Shown here piece by piece: positions 35,447-43,819 of a DNA stretch of 64,000 bases. Position numbers and translations under genes: made by a program. How positions within the stretch are numbered: position 1 is the first letter of the stretch; every line of letters begins with the position of its first letter. Source of the DNA: Paenirhodobacter ferrireducens (lineage in GTDB: Bacteria; Pseudomonadota; Alphaproteobacteria; Rhodobacterales; Rhodobacteraceae); the NCBI RefSeq assembly GCF_004022265.1, contig NZ_SAVB01000015.1, positions 1 through 64,000 on the forward strand, read 5' to 3'. The notes under the pieces were generated by a model. The model saw only the letters and a list, made by a program, of their open reading frames with translations. It ran no database searches and was not told the origin of the DNA.

Positions 35447-36232
35447 ATGCGTGCCCTGCAGATAGCCGCCACCGGGATGAGTGCCCAGCAAACGCGGGTC
35501 GAGGTGATCTCGAACAACCTCGCGAACATGTCGACGACGGCATACAACGCCCGCCGCGCCGAATTTGCCGACCTGTTCTACCAGCAGCAGACCCGCCCCG
35601 GCACGATCAGCTCGACCGACGGCACGGTGCTCCCGGCAGGGGTGCAGCTCGGCCTCGGCGTGCGCCCGACGGCAGTCAGCGTGAACCTCGCGCAGGGCAC
35701 GCTCACCCAGACCGGCGGCGATCTCGACCTTGCCATCGACGGTCCCGGCTATCTCGAGGTGACAATGCCCTCGGGCGCCTCGGGCTATACCCGCGACGGC
35801 GGGCTGAAACGCTCGCCCGATGGCGAGATCGTCACCTCGGACGGCTATCCGGTGGCCCCCGGCATCACCATCCCCGACGATGCCAGCACGCTCGCGATCA
35901 ACGCCGCGGGCGAGGTCTATGCCTATTTCAACACCCAGGTGCAGCCGCAGCTTCTGGGCCAGATCACGCTGGCCGACTTCAGCAACGACAAGGGGCTCGA
36001 GGCGATCGGCTCGAACCTCTTCCTCGAGACCGAGGCCTCGGGCCCGCCGCAGGTCTCCGACCCCGGGCAGAACGGGCTTGGCACGCTGCGCCAGGGCTAT
36101 CTCGAGGAAAGCTCGGTCGATGCGGTGCGCGAGATCACCGAGCTGATCAAGGCGCAGCGCGGCTACGAGCTGAACGCCAAGGTCATCACCGCCGCCGACG
36201 AGATGCTCGGCGCCACCACGCAGCTGCGCTGA
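35447..36232 (+). CDS. flgG: Flagellar distal rod protein FlgG
   Basis: The 261-residue FlgG begins MRALQIAATGMSAQQTRVEV and has ISNNLANMSTTAYNARRAEF plus the C-terminal EESSVDAVREITELIKAQRG. Its stop overlaps the flgA start by one base (TGATG). Confidence 0.95.
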   Translation: MRALQIAATGMSAQQTRVEVISNNLANMSTTAYNARRAEFADLFYQQQTRPGTISSTDGTVLPAGVQLGLGVRPTAVSVNLAQGTLTQTGGDLDLAIDGPGYLEVTMPSGASGYTRDGGLKRSPDGEIVTSDGYPVAPGITIPDDASTLAINAAGEVYAYFNTQVQPQLLGQITLADFSNDKGLEAIGSNLFLETEASGPPQVSDPGQNGLGTLRQGYLEESSVDAVREITELIKAQRGYELNAKVITAADEMLGATTQLR

Positions 36233-36657
36233 TGCGGACCGCCCTGCCCCTTGCGCTTGCGCTGCTGGCCGCAGCCCCCGCCCCGGCCGAGACGCTGGTC
36301 GCGGCGCGCGTGCTGCGCGCCCAGACCGTGCTGACCGCCGCGGACGTGACGCTCGACGAGCAGACGGTGCCGGGTGCGCTGACCGACCCGCGCGACGCGA
36401 TCGGGCTCGAGACCCGGGTCGCGATCTATCCCGGCCGGCCGATCCTGCTCGCCGATCTCGGCCCGCCCGCGATCATCGAGCGCAACCAGACCGTGCCGCT
36501 CGCCTATCACCGCGGCCCGCTCGACATCCGGACCGCAGGCCGCGCCCTCGACCGCGGCGGCGTCGGCGACACGATCCGGGTGATGAACACCGCCTCCAAG
36601 GCCATCGTCCTCGCCACGATTGCGGCCGACGGCTCAACCCAGGTCCAGTCGCAATGA
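36232..36657 (+). CDS. flgA: P-ring assembly chaperone FlgA (short form)
   Basis: The 141-residue protein has a signal peptide (LPLALALLAAAPAPAETL) followed by an SAF domain (VLRAQTVLTAADVTLDEQ, AIYPGRPILLADL) and the C-terminal GVGDTIRVMNTASKAIVLAT. E. coli FlgA is 219 residues; the short SAF-only form is usual in alphaproteobacteria. The expected client gene flgI is absent from this window. Confidence 0.9.
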   Translation: MRTALPLALALLAAAPAPAETLVAARVLRAQTVLTAADVTLDEQTVPGALTDPRDAIGLETRVAIYPGRPILLADLGPPAIIERNQTVPLAYHRGPLDIRTAGRALDRGGVGDTIRVMNTASKAIVLATIAADGSTQVQSQ

Positions 36658-36667
36658 AAGGGCTGCC

Positions 36668-37393
36668 ATGCGTCCGCTGATCCTGATCCTGCTCGCCGGA
36701 TCGCTTATCGCCTGCCAGAGGCTCGAGAACGTCGGCAAGGTGCCCGGCATGACCCCGGTCGAGGACGGCGACGAGTTCTTCGCGATGAACAGCGCCGCGA
36801 TGCCCGACCGGCTGAACCGGCAGACCCCCGCGCAGGAGGCCTCGCTGTGGTCGGGCAACCGCGGCTCGCTGCTGGGCGACCGGCGCGCGATGGGGCGCGG
36901 CGACATCCTGACCGTGGTGATCGAGATCAACGACAAGGCCGAGATCTCGAACACCACCGACCGCAGCCGCTCGGGCTCGGACAAGATGGGCATCCCGAAC
37001 CTCGGCGGCATCCCGCAGCGCATCGACCGGCACATGCCCGACGGCGCCTCGATGGCCAATGCCTATGAGACGAATTCAAGCTCCTCCTATCAGGGCGACG
37101 GCTCGGTCGCGCGCAAGGAAAAGCTGACGCTGCGGGTGGCGGCGACGGTGCTCGACCGGCTGCAAAGCGGCGTGCTGCGGATCCAGGGCAGTCAGGAGGT
37201 GCGGGTGAACTACGAGGTGCGCGAGCTGCTGGTCTCGGGCTTCGTCCGGCCCGAGGACATCAGCCGGCAGAACGAGATCACCTATGACAAGATCGCCGGC
37301 GCGCGGATCTCCTATGGCGGGCGCGGCCAGATCACCGATGTGCAGCAACCGCGCTACGGCCAGCAGGTCGCCGACGTGCTGTTGCCGTTCTGA
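36668..37393 (+). CDS. flgH: Flagellar L-ring lipoprotein FlgH
   Basis: FlgH forms the outer-membrane L ring. The lipoprotein signal ends in SLIAC, with Cys as the lipidation site. SLLGDRRAMGRGDILTVVIE and the C-terminal VRPEDISRQNEITYDKIAGARIS (quoted in two overlapping parts: VRPEDISRQNEI and YDKIAGARIS) are diagnostic. ATG 36668 has AAAGGG upstream; the open frame extends 16 codons further into the flgA end. Length 241. Confidence 0.95.
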   Translation: MRPLILILLAGSLIACQRLENVGKVPGMTPVEDGDEFFAMNSAAMPDRLNRQTPAQEASLWSGNRGSLLGDRRAMGRGDILTVVIEINDKAEISNTTDRSRSGSDKMGIPNLGGIPQRIDRHMPDGASMANAYETNSSSSYQGDGSVARKEKLTLRVAATVLDRLQSGVLRIQGSQEVRVNYEVRELLVSGFVRPEDISRQNEITYDKIAGARISYGGRGQITDVQQPRYGQQVADVLLPF

Positions 37394-37402
37394 GGCCCTG
37401 CG

Positions 37403-37894
37403 ATGCGCCGGCTGATCCTCCCGCTCCTCCTTGCCCTGCTCGGCATCGCCGTCGGCGCTGGCGCCGGCTATGTCCTGCGCCCGGCCGCGCCGGCGCAGGC
37501 CGAGACCGGTGCAGCAACGGAACCGGCCGCACCGGCACCGGGCCCGGACCCCGACGCCTCCGGTGAAGGCTCCGAATTCGTGAAGCTGAACAACCAGTTC
37601 ATCGTGCCCGATCTGGACGACGGCGCAATCGTCTCGCTCGTCGTGCTGTCACTCAGCCTCGAAGTCACAACCGGCGGCACCGAGGCGGTCTATGCGGCCG
37701 AGCCGAAGCTGCGCGATGCGCTGTTGCAGGTGCTGTTCGACCATGCCAATGCCCGCGGCTTCCGCGGCGATTTCACCGCCGCCGGGCAGATGGAGGACCT
37801 GCGCCGCGCGCTGCTCGAGGCGGCGCGCCGCATCCTCGGTCCGACGGTGAAGGCAGTGCTGATCTCCGACATCGCGCGCCAGGACCACAACTGA
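37403..37894 (+). CDS. fliL: FliL-like flagellar membrane protein
   Basis: The 163-residue protein has an N-terminal membrane anchor (LPLLLALLGIAVGAGAGYVL), a Pro/Ala-rich linker and a periplasmic domain with FVKLNNQFIVPDL and IVSLVVLSLSLEV, as in FliL. FliL associates with the stator around the MS ring. In place of the usual RDxLI motif it has EPKLRDALLQVLFDH. The stop codon is part of a palindrome shared with the convergent gene. Confidence 0.8.
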   Translation: MRRLILPLLLALLGIAVGAGAGYVLRPAAPAQAETGAATEPAAPAPGPDPDASGEGSEFVKLNNQFIVPDLDDGAIVSLVVLSLSLEVTTGGTEAVYAAEPKLRDALLQVLFDHANARGFRGDFTAAGQMEDLRRALLEAARRILGPTVKAVLISDIARQDHN

Positions 37895-37912
37895 GCCCGG
37901 CCCCCGGGCTCA
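37892..37912. terminator. Palindromic hairpin built from two opposing stop codons
   Basis: TGAGCCCGG-CCC-CCGGGCTCA is a perfect 9-base-pair stem. Its first triplet is the fliL TGA and its last triplet is the complementary TGA of the minus-strand FliJ-like gene. Likely a shared, bidirectional end signal. Confidence 0.5.
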
Positions 37913-38263
37913 GCGACGCTGCCCCTTGCGCAACCGTTCGGTGATCCGTTCAAGCACCTGCTGACGGCCCACCGCCTGCGCCGCCACGGCGAGCTGCGCA
38001 GCCTTCTGCGCCTCGGCCTCGGCAAGCGCCGCGCGCAATGCCGCATCCTGGCCATCGACCCAATGGCTGAACTGCTCGGCCGCCTGCGCCGCGACAACCG
38101 AGCCCTGCCCGTCGCGCCGTGCGCTCTGCGCCGCCTCGGCCAGCTCGGCGCGCGCCGCACGCAGCCGCACCTCCTCGTCCGCCCGTGCCGCGAGTTCGGC
38201 AAGCGCGATCTCGCGCCGCATCCGTGCGATGCGGTTCAGCCCGGCCAGATCCTTCGCACGCAT
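37910..38263 (-). CDS. FliJ-like coiled-coil flagellar protein
   Basis: The 117-residue protein is charged and almost all alpha-helical, with long Ala/Glu/Arg heptad-like stretches (LAELAARADEEVRLRAARAE) and a basic C-terminal end (RITERLRKGQRR). It overlaps the flhB stop by one base (TGATG) and is the last gene of the flhA-fliR-flhB run. Size and composition fit FliJ or another soluble export chaperone, but there are no diagnostic residues, so the function is inferred from position. Confidence 0.6.
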   Translation of the reverse strand: MRAKDLAGLNRIARMRREIALAELAARADEEVRLRAARAELAEAAQSARRDGQGSVVAAQAAEQFSHWVDGQDAALRAALAEAEAQKAAQLAVAAQAVGRQQVLERITERLRKGQRR

Positions 38264-39342
38264 CACCGCCTGCCTTTCGCGCGGGCGCGCATCTTCTCGG
38301 CGAAGCGGATCGCGGCGGCTACGGCGCGATACTGCTCGGGCCGGATCTCCGCGCCGATGTCGATCGTCGCATAGAGCGCGCGCGCCGTTGGCGGGTCGGA
38401 ATGGATCGGCACCGCCGATTTCTGCGCCACCTCGCGGATCCGCGCGGCGATCTCGTCCACGCCCTTGGCGACGCAGACCGGCGCCCGGCCAGAGCCACGC
38501 TGCCATTGCAGCGCAACCGCGTAATGGGTCGGGTTCACCACCACCACGTCGGCCTTCGCGACCTCGGAAATCATCTGCCGCGTGGCGATCGCAATCGCCT
38601 TCTGCCGACGCTGCTGACGGATATGCGGATCGCCCTCGGACTGCTTCATCTCGTCCATCAGCTCCTTGCGCGTCATCCGGTTGCGGCGCAGGAATTCGGC
38701 GCGCTGCCACAGATAGTCGATCGCCGCGATCACCACCGCGATCACCGCGAGCAGCGTCAGGAAATCGAGCAGCATCCGCAGCATCTCGCCCACCGCGATC
38801 TGCACGCCCATTTCCTGCGTGGCGATGATCTGCGCCACCTTGCCCGACAGGAACCGCGCCAGGATCACCGCGATCACCACCAGCTTGACGAAGCTTTTCA
38901 GGAATTCGAAAAGCCCGGTGCGGCCGAATTTCTGCCGCGCATTGCCCAGCGGGTCGATGCGGCTGAGCTTTGGCATGATCTTGTCGGGCGCGACGACAAT
39001 CGCCCGCTGCGCCAGCAGCGCGAGCAGCACGAGGACAGCGGGCGCCAGCAGCCACAGCATCGCCGGCCCCAGCATCCGCGCCACCACCCCCGCGGCCACC
39101 GCGCCGCCACCGCCCAGCATCTGCCGCGACAGCCCGTCCGCCTGATCGAGCAGCACCATCGCCTGATCGCCAAAGGCAATCAGCGCCCGCCCGCCAAGCG
39201 CGAGCGAGGCCAGCAGGATGCCGCCATAGGCCGCGGCGACGGTGATCTCGCTCGAGCGCACGATATCGCCCTTGCGTCGCGCTTCCTCGAGCTTGTGCGG
39301 CGTCGGGTCAAACTCGCGTTCGCTGTCGTCCTCCTCGCTCAT
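38263..39342 (-). CDS. flhB: Flagellar export switch protein FlhB
   Basis: FlhB is an export gate component with an autocleaving cytoplasmic domain. The 359-residue protein begins with a charged region (EFDPTPHKLEEARRKGDIVR), followed by four membrane helices. The cleavage motif NPTH is present in VVNPTHYAVALQW. Its start overlaps the fliR stop by four bases. Confidence 0.96.
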   Translation of the reverse strand: MSEEDDSEREFDPTPHKLEEARRKGDIVRSSEITVAAAYGGILLASLALGGRALIAFGDQAMVLLDQADGLSRQMLGGGGAVAAGVVARMLGPAMLWLLAPAVLVLLALLAQRAIVVAPDKIMPKLSRIDPLGNARQKFGRTGLFEFLKSFVKLVVIAVILARFLSGKVAQIIATQEMGVQIAVGEMLRMLLDFLTLLAVIAVVIAAIDYLWQRAEFLRRNRMTRKELMDEMKQSEGDPHIRQQRRQKAIAIATRQMISEVAKADVVVVNPTHYAVALQWQRGSGRAPVCVAKGVDEIAARIREVAQKSAVPIHSDPPTARALYATIDIGAEIRPEQYRAVAAAIRFAEKMRARAKGRR

Positions 39343-40103
39343 CGGTGGATCTCGAACGGATCGGCGATGAAGGCGTCGAAGGCGCCGTACCAGAGCATCA
39401 GCCCCGAGGGCAGCGCAATGAACAGCAGGATCAGCCCGCCGAGCGTCAGCGCCGGCGCCCCGACGAAGGCCACCATCAGCTGCGGCATGGCGCGGTTGAT
39501 GGCGCCAAGCGCGACGTTGTAGACCAGCGCGCCCAGCACGAAGGGCATGGCGATGGAGAAGGCGAGGGTGAAGGTCTGTGCGACGCCCGACAGCCCCCAG
39601 GCCTGCACCAGCGCCCCGTCCGGGACGCGGCCCGGCGGCAGCGCGTCATAGGACAGCACCAAAAGCTGCGCGAGCTTGACCGGCAGGCCGAGATGCACCG
39701 CCATCGCCAGCCCCGACAGGATCAGAAGGTTGCCGACCGCGGGTTGCGGCTCGCCATCGGTGCCGCCGAAGAGCTGCGACAACGAGATCGACTGCGCGAT
39801 CATCGTGCCCGCGACCTGCAGCGCCAGCACGAAAAGCCGCAGCATCATCCCGAGCAAAAGGCCGATCAGCACCTCGGCAAACAGCACCGGCGAAAAACCC
39901 GCCACCGGCAGTGCGGGGCCGAGCGCGGGCAGCACGATCAGGGTGAAGGCCACGGCCAGCGCCAGGCGCACCCGCATCGGCAGGAACTGCTCGCCGAAGG
40001 CCGGCATCAGCGCCATCGCCGCACCGACGCGCAGGAAGACGACGAAGGCCGCGGCCAGAAAACCCTGCGCCTGCGCCATCAGCTGCGCAAGATCGGCCGT
40101 CAT
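39339..40103 (-). CDS. fliR: Flagellar export gate protein FliR
   Basis: The 254-residue protein has six or more membrane helices (AAFVVFLRVGAAMALMPAFG, LALAVAFTLIVLPALGP, PVLFAEVLIGLLLGMMLRLF) and the FliR loop FALPFVLGALVYNVALGAIN in variant form (AMPFVLGALVYNV). It overlaps flhA and flhB by four bases each, indicating tight translational coupling. Confidence 0.94.
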   Translation of the reverse strand: MTADLAQLMAQAQGFLAAAFVVFLRVGAAMALMPAFGEQFLPMRVRLALAVAFTLIVLPALGPALPVAGFSPVLFAEVLIGLLLGMMLRLFVLALQVAGTMIAQSISLSQLFGGTDGEPQPAVGNLLILSGLAMAVHLGLPVKLAQLLVLSYDALPPGRVPDGALVQAWGLSGVAQTFTLAFSIAMPFVLGALVYNVALGAINRAMPQLMVAFVGAPALTLGGLILLFIALPSGLMLWYGAFDAFIADPFEIHR

Positions 40104-42190
40104 GTCGGCACCACGCCGACCATCGCCGGACGCGCATCGAGGCCGATCTCCTCGAAGCTGAGCACCGGCGTGGTGAGCCCCTTCGCCCCCAGCACCGTGC
40201 GCAGGAAACGCCGCCGCCGGGTCGAGGTGACGAGCGCCGGGAAGATCCCGGCCTCACCCGCCCGCGCGATGCGCTCGGCCACATTGGTGGCAAGGCGGTT
40301 GAACTTGTCGGGCGGCAAGGCAACGTCGCCCGCGCCGCGATCGCCCGGCAGCTGATGGGCAGCGAAGGTCTCCTCCCACTCGGGCGCAAGCTGCAGAAGC
40401 GGCAGCGTGCCGTCCTCGCGCTTCAGTTCGGCCACCAGCTGGAAGCCGAGACGCTGGCGCACATGCTCGCAGATCGCCTCGGGCGATGGCAGCGCGCGCA
40501 CCTCGGCGATCGCCTCGACGATCAGCAGCAGGTTGCGGATCGAGACCCGCTCCTCGAGCAACAGCCGCAGCACCGCAAGCAGCAGATCGACCGGCACCTT
40601 GTCGGGGATCAGCTCGTCGAGGATGCGCCGGTTCGACTCGGCGCGTGCCGGGTCGGACAGGTTGCCCATCTCCTCGAGCAACCGGCGCAGCGCGCGCAGC
40701 GTCATCAGACGCGGGAAGTTGCGCTTGATGACCTCGAGCAGATGCGTCGCCAGCACCTCGGTCGGCGAGACCACGGTCGAGCCGGACAGCGACGCCTCTT
40801 CCTGCTGCGCGCGCGGCAGCCAGCGCGCCGGGGCACCATAGACCGGCTCGCGCACATCCTCGCCCTCGGGCAGCAGGTCGCGGTTGTCAGCGATCAGCGC
40901 CAGCACCCGGTCGGGATGCAGCCGGTCCTTCGCCTGCTCGACCCCCTGGATGCGGATGCGATAGCAGCCGGGGTCGAGCGTCGGGTCGTCGGTCAGCCGG
41001 ATCTCGGGCAGGATCAGCCCGTAGCTTGCCGCGACATGGTTGCGCATGTTCGAGATCCGCGCATCGAGGCCGGTGGCCGGGTCGAGCGCCATCGCCACCA
41101 GATCGGGCGCGAATTCGACATGGATGTCGTCGACGTCGAGCACATCGCCCATCGAGCGCCGCTTCGGCTCGGCCGGCAGCGGCATCTTCATCGCCTCGCG
41201 CCGGGCGCGCTTCTGCTCGGCGCGCTGCACCATCCAGGCAGTGCCGCCGAGCAGAAGCGCCCCCGCCATGAACGGCAGGAAGGGCAGCCCCGGCACCAGC
41301 GCAAAGAGCGCCATCAGCACCGCGACGGTGCCAAGCGCCGGCGGATAGCGCGACAGCTGGCGGAACAGGTCCATGTCGGCCGAGCCCTTGGCACCGCCGC
41401 GCGACAGCAGGATCGCCGAGGCGATCGAGATGATGACCGCGGGGATCTGGCTGGTCAGCCCGTCGCCCACGGTCAGGATCGCATAGGTTTCCAGCGCACG
41501 ACCGATCGGCATGCCATGAACCACGGTGCCGATGATCAGTCCGACGACGAGGTTCAGAAGCGTGATCATCAGCCCCGCCACCGCATCGCCCTTGACGAAT
41601 TTCGACGCGCCGTCGAGCGAGCCGAAGAAGGTGGTCTCGGCCTGTTCGCGCTCGCGCCGGGCGCGGGCCTCGGCATGGTCGATGGCGCCGGCGTTCATGT
41701 CGCTGTCGATGGCCAGCTGCTTGCCCGGCATCGCGTCGAGGGCGAAGCGCGCGCCCACCTCGGCCATGCGGCCGGCGCCCTTGGTGATGACGATGAAGTT
41801 CACGATCAGGATGACACCAAAGACCACAAGGCCGATCAGCACCGAGCCGCCCATGATAAAATTGGCGAAGCCCTGGATCACATGGCCGGCGGCGCCGGTG
41901 CCGGAATGGCCCTGACCGATGATCAGCTTGGTCGAGGAGACGTTCAGCGACAGCCGCAGCATCAGTGAGGCGAGCAGGATCGTCGGAAAGGCGGAAAAGT
42001 CGAGCGGCCGCTCGATGAACAGGGTGACGGTGAAGATCAGGATCGCCAGCGCGAAAGAGGCGGCGAGGCCGATGTCCAGCACGAAGGAGGGCACCGGCAG
42101 GATCATCATCACGATCACTGCCATCAGCGCGAGGGCGAGCAGGATCGTCGGCTGGAACAGGGTGGTCAGCAAAAGGCGCTGCATTCTCAC
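40100..42190 (-). CDS. flhA: Flagellar export gate protein FlhA
   Basis: FlhA is the nonameric export gate and chaperone platform. The 696-residue protein has an N-terminal membrane domain (about 320 residues) with the FHIPEP-family loops RMAEVGARFALDAMPGKQLA and DGLTSQIPAVIISIASAILL, then a large cytoplasmic domain. It starts four bases before the end of the lytic transglycosylase gene. Confidence 0.96.
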   Translation of the reverse strand: MRMQRLLLTTLFQPTILLALALMAVIVMMILPVPSFVLDIGLAASFALAILIFTVTLFIERPLDFSAFPTILLASLMLRLSLNVSSTKLIIGQGHSGTGAAGHVIQGFANFIMGGSVLIGLVVFGVILIVNFIVITKGAGRMAEVGARFALDAMPGKQLAIDSDMNAGAIDHAEARARREREQAETTFFGSLDGASKFVKGDAVAGLMITLLNLVVGLIIGTVVHGMPIGRALETYAILTVGDGLTSQIPAVIISIASAILLSRGGAKGSADMDLFRQLSRYPPALGTVAVLMALFALVPGLPFLPFMAGALLLGGTAWMVQRAEQKRARREAMKMPLPAEPKRRSMGDVLDVDDIHVEFAPDLVAMALDPATGLDARISNMRNHVAASYGLILPEIRLTDDPTLDPGCYRIRIQGVEQAKDRLHPDRVLALIADNRDLLPEGEDVREPVYGAPARWLPRAQQEEASLSGSTVVSPTEVLATHLLEVIKRNFPRLMTLRALRRLLEEMGNLSDPARAESNRRILDELIPDKVPVDLLLAVLRLLLEERVSIRNLLLIVEAIAEVRALPSPEAICEHVRQRLGFQLVAELKREDGTLPLLQLAPEWEETFAAHQLPGDRGAGDVALPPDKFNRLATNVAERIARAGEAGIFPALVTSTRRRRFLRTVLGAKGLTTPVLSFEEIGLDARPAMVGVVPT

Positions 42191-42945
42191 TCCACCCCGG
42201 CGCGGGTCAGCGCGGCGGCGAACAGGCTGGCGCCCGCGGCGGCACCGAGCGGTGGCGGGGCGGCATCACCGCGCTGCAGCAACGGGTAGGTGTTCACCCG
42301 CGGCGGCCGCTCTGGCCCGTTCATCGCCTGCACGATATCCGGGATCTCAGGGATGTCGTCGGGCGAGGTCGAGGAACCGCCGGGCGGCAGCGGCATCCCG
42401 TCCTGCGCGGCGAAACGCGCGCGCAGGGTGGCAAAGCGCGCGGCGTAGCGGTCGGCAAATTCCTTGGTGCGCGAGTGATAGGCCCCCGCGGCGGCGTTCC
42501 ACGACCCGGATTCGGCATAAAGCTCGGCCAGGAATTTCGCGGCATAGACCGCGCTCGACATCGGGTCGAACATCTCGTCGATCGACGAGAAATTCTCGTT
42601 GTGCCACTTGTAGTTGATCTGGAAGCAGCCGACGTCGAAGCTGCGCGCGCCGCGCTTGAACTCCTGATAGACATAGGCGCGCGCCTCGTCGGGCGTGTCG
42701 AACCAGTGCCCGGCGCCCTCCATGTTCACCGTCCAGGGCCAGGGACCGAAGCCCGTGCCGACCTTGCGCCCGCTTTCATTGAGCGCAATCGCCTTCAGCA
42801 CCGAGACCGGCACACCGGTGCGGCGCGAGGCCTCCTCTGCGGCGCGTTCGCAGCTCGCCGACAGCTCGGCCGGCGTCGCCGCCACAGCCGGCAGGCAGGC
42901 CACAAGGGACAGCAGGGCCAAAACGAGGCGCCAGAGGGTCTGCAA
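42187..42945 (-). CDS. Periplasmic lytic transglycosylase (SLT domain), flagellar-linked
   Basis: The start is TTG 42945 with AGGGAG seven bases upstream; it gives a signal peptide (LVLALLSLVACLPAVAA). The SLT domain follows, with the catalytic Glu in IALNESGR, then VGCFQINYKWHNENF and AAGAYHS, all diagnostic of Slt35/goose-type lysozyme-like transglycosylases. It overlaps flhA by four bases, so it probably opens peptidoglycan for the flagellar rod, as SltF does in Rhodobacter sphaeroides. Orthology with SltF is inference. Confidence 0.85.
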   Translation of the reverse strand: MQTLWRLVLALLSLVACLPAVAATPAELSASCERAAEEASRRTGVPVSVLKAIALNESGRKVGTGFGPWPWTVNMEGAGHWFDTPDEARAYVYQEFKRGARSFDVGCFQINYKWHNENFSSIDEMFDPMSSAVYAAKFLAELYAESGSWNAAAGAYHSRTKEFADRYAARFATLRARFAAQDGMPLPPGGSSTSPDDIPEIPDIVQAMNGPERPPRVNTYPLLQRGDAAPPPLGAAAGASLFAAALTRAGVE

Positions 42946-43021
42946 TGGGTTTCTCCCTGCTTCAGCAGTTCTTGCCGAGGCCGAAGCTAGGGGCTGAATC
43001 TTTACATCCGGTAAGTGCCGC

Positions 43022-43819
43022 TCAGCCCGGCCAGGGCCGCAGCCGACGAATGTAATCCTCGTGCAGAACCGGCGGCGCCACGACCAGCCCGTTCGCCTGC
43101 GCCGTGGGGGCGTTGAAGGCGATCGGGCGACCCAGCCGGTCGCTGGCGACGGCGCCCGCACGCTCGGCGATCAGGCTGCCGGCGGCGATGTCCCATTCCC
43201 AGGCCGGGCGCAGCGAGATCGTCGCGTCGAACCGCCCCTCGGCCACCAGGCACAGCCGCCAGGCGAGCGAGCTGCGCAGGCTGCGCCGATATTCGGGCAC
43301 GGGGCCGCGCCACTGTGCGGGATCGTCCGAGAGCTTCGAGGTCAGCACCGTGCTGCCGTCGACCGCGGCCGTGGCGCTTGGCCGGATCGGCTCGCCATTG
43401 AGCAGCGCCGGGCCGCTCGCGGTAGCGCTGTAGTGCAGGTTCAGCACCGGCAGATGCACCACCCCCGCCACCACCCGGCCGCGCTCGACCACCGCCAGCG
43501 CATGGGCGAAACCGCCCTCCTCATTCAGGAAGGCACGGGTGCCGTCGATCGGATCGACGACGAAGATCCGCTCCGCCTGCAGCCGCGCCGGATCGTCGAG
43601 GCTTTCCTCGGAGAGCCAGCCGTAATCGGGCCGCGCCGCGCGCAGCCGCGCCTCGAGCAGGTCGTTGACTGCAAGATCGGCCTCGGACACCGGCCCGGCG
43701 CCGGCATCCTTTTCCCAGGCACTCGGCGCATGCTTCCAATAGCGCAGCGCAAGCGCGCCCGCCGCCTCGGCCGCCTCGCTCAGAAGCTGAAGATCCGCGT
43801 CATTCTCAGGCCCCGGCAA
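43022..43819 (-). CDS. Inositol monophosphatase/CysQ-family phosphatase
   Basis: The 265-residue protein has the fold's metal motifs: WLSEES, VDPIDGTRAFLNEEGGFAHA and AWEWDIAAG. It differs from cysQ at 5255 in the loop after DPIDGT and may act on a different phosphate ester (inositol phosphate, histidinol phosphate or PAP). The start overlaps the pmbA stop by 14 bases. Substrate unresolved. Confidence 0.82.
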   Translation of the reverse strand: MPGPENDADLQLLSEAAEAAGALALRYWKHAPSAWEKDAGAGPVSEADLAVNDLLEARLRAARPDYGWLSEESLDDPARLQAERIFVVDPIDGTRAFLNEEGGFAHALAVVERGRVVAGVVHLPVLNLHYSATASGPALLNGEPIRPSATAAVDGSTVLTSKLSDDPAQWRGPVPEYRRSLRSSLAWRLCLVAEGRFDATISLRPAWEWDIAAGSLIAERAGAVASDRLGRPIAFNAPTAQANGLVVAPPVLHEDYIRRLRPWPG

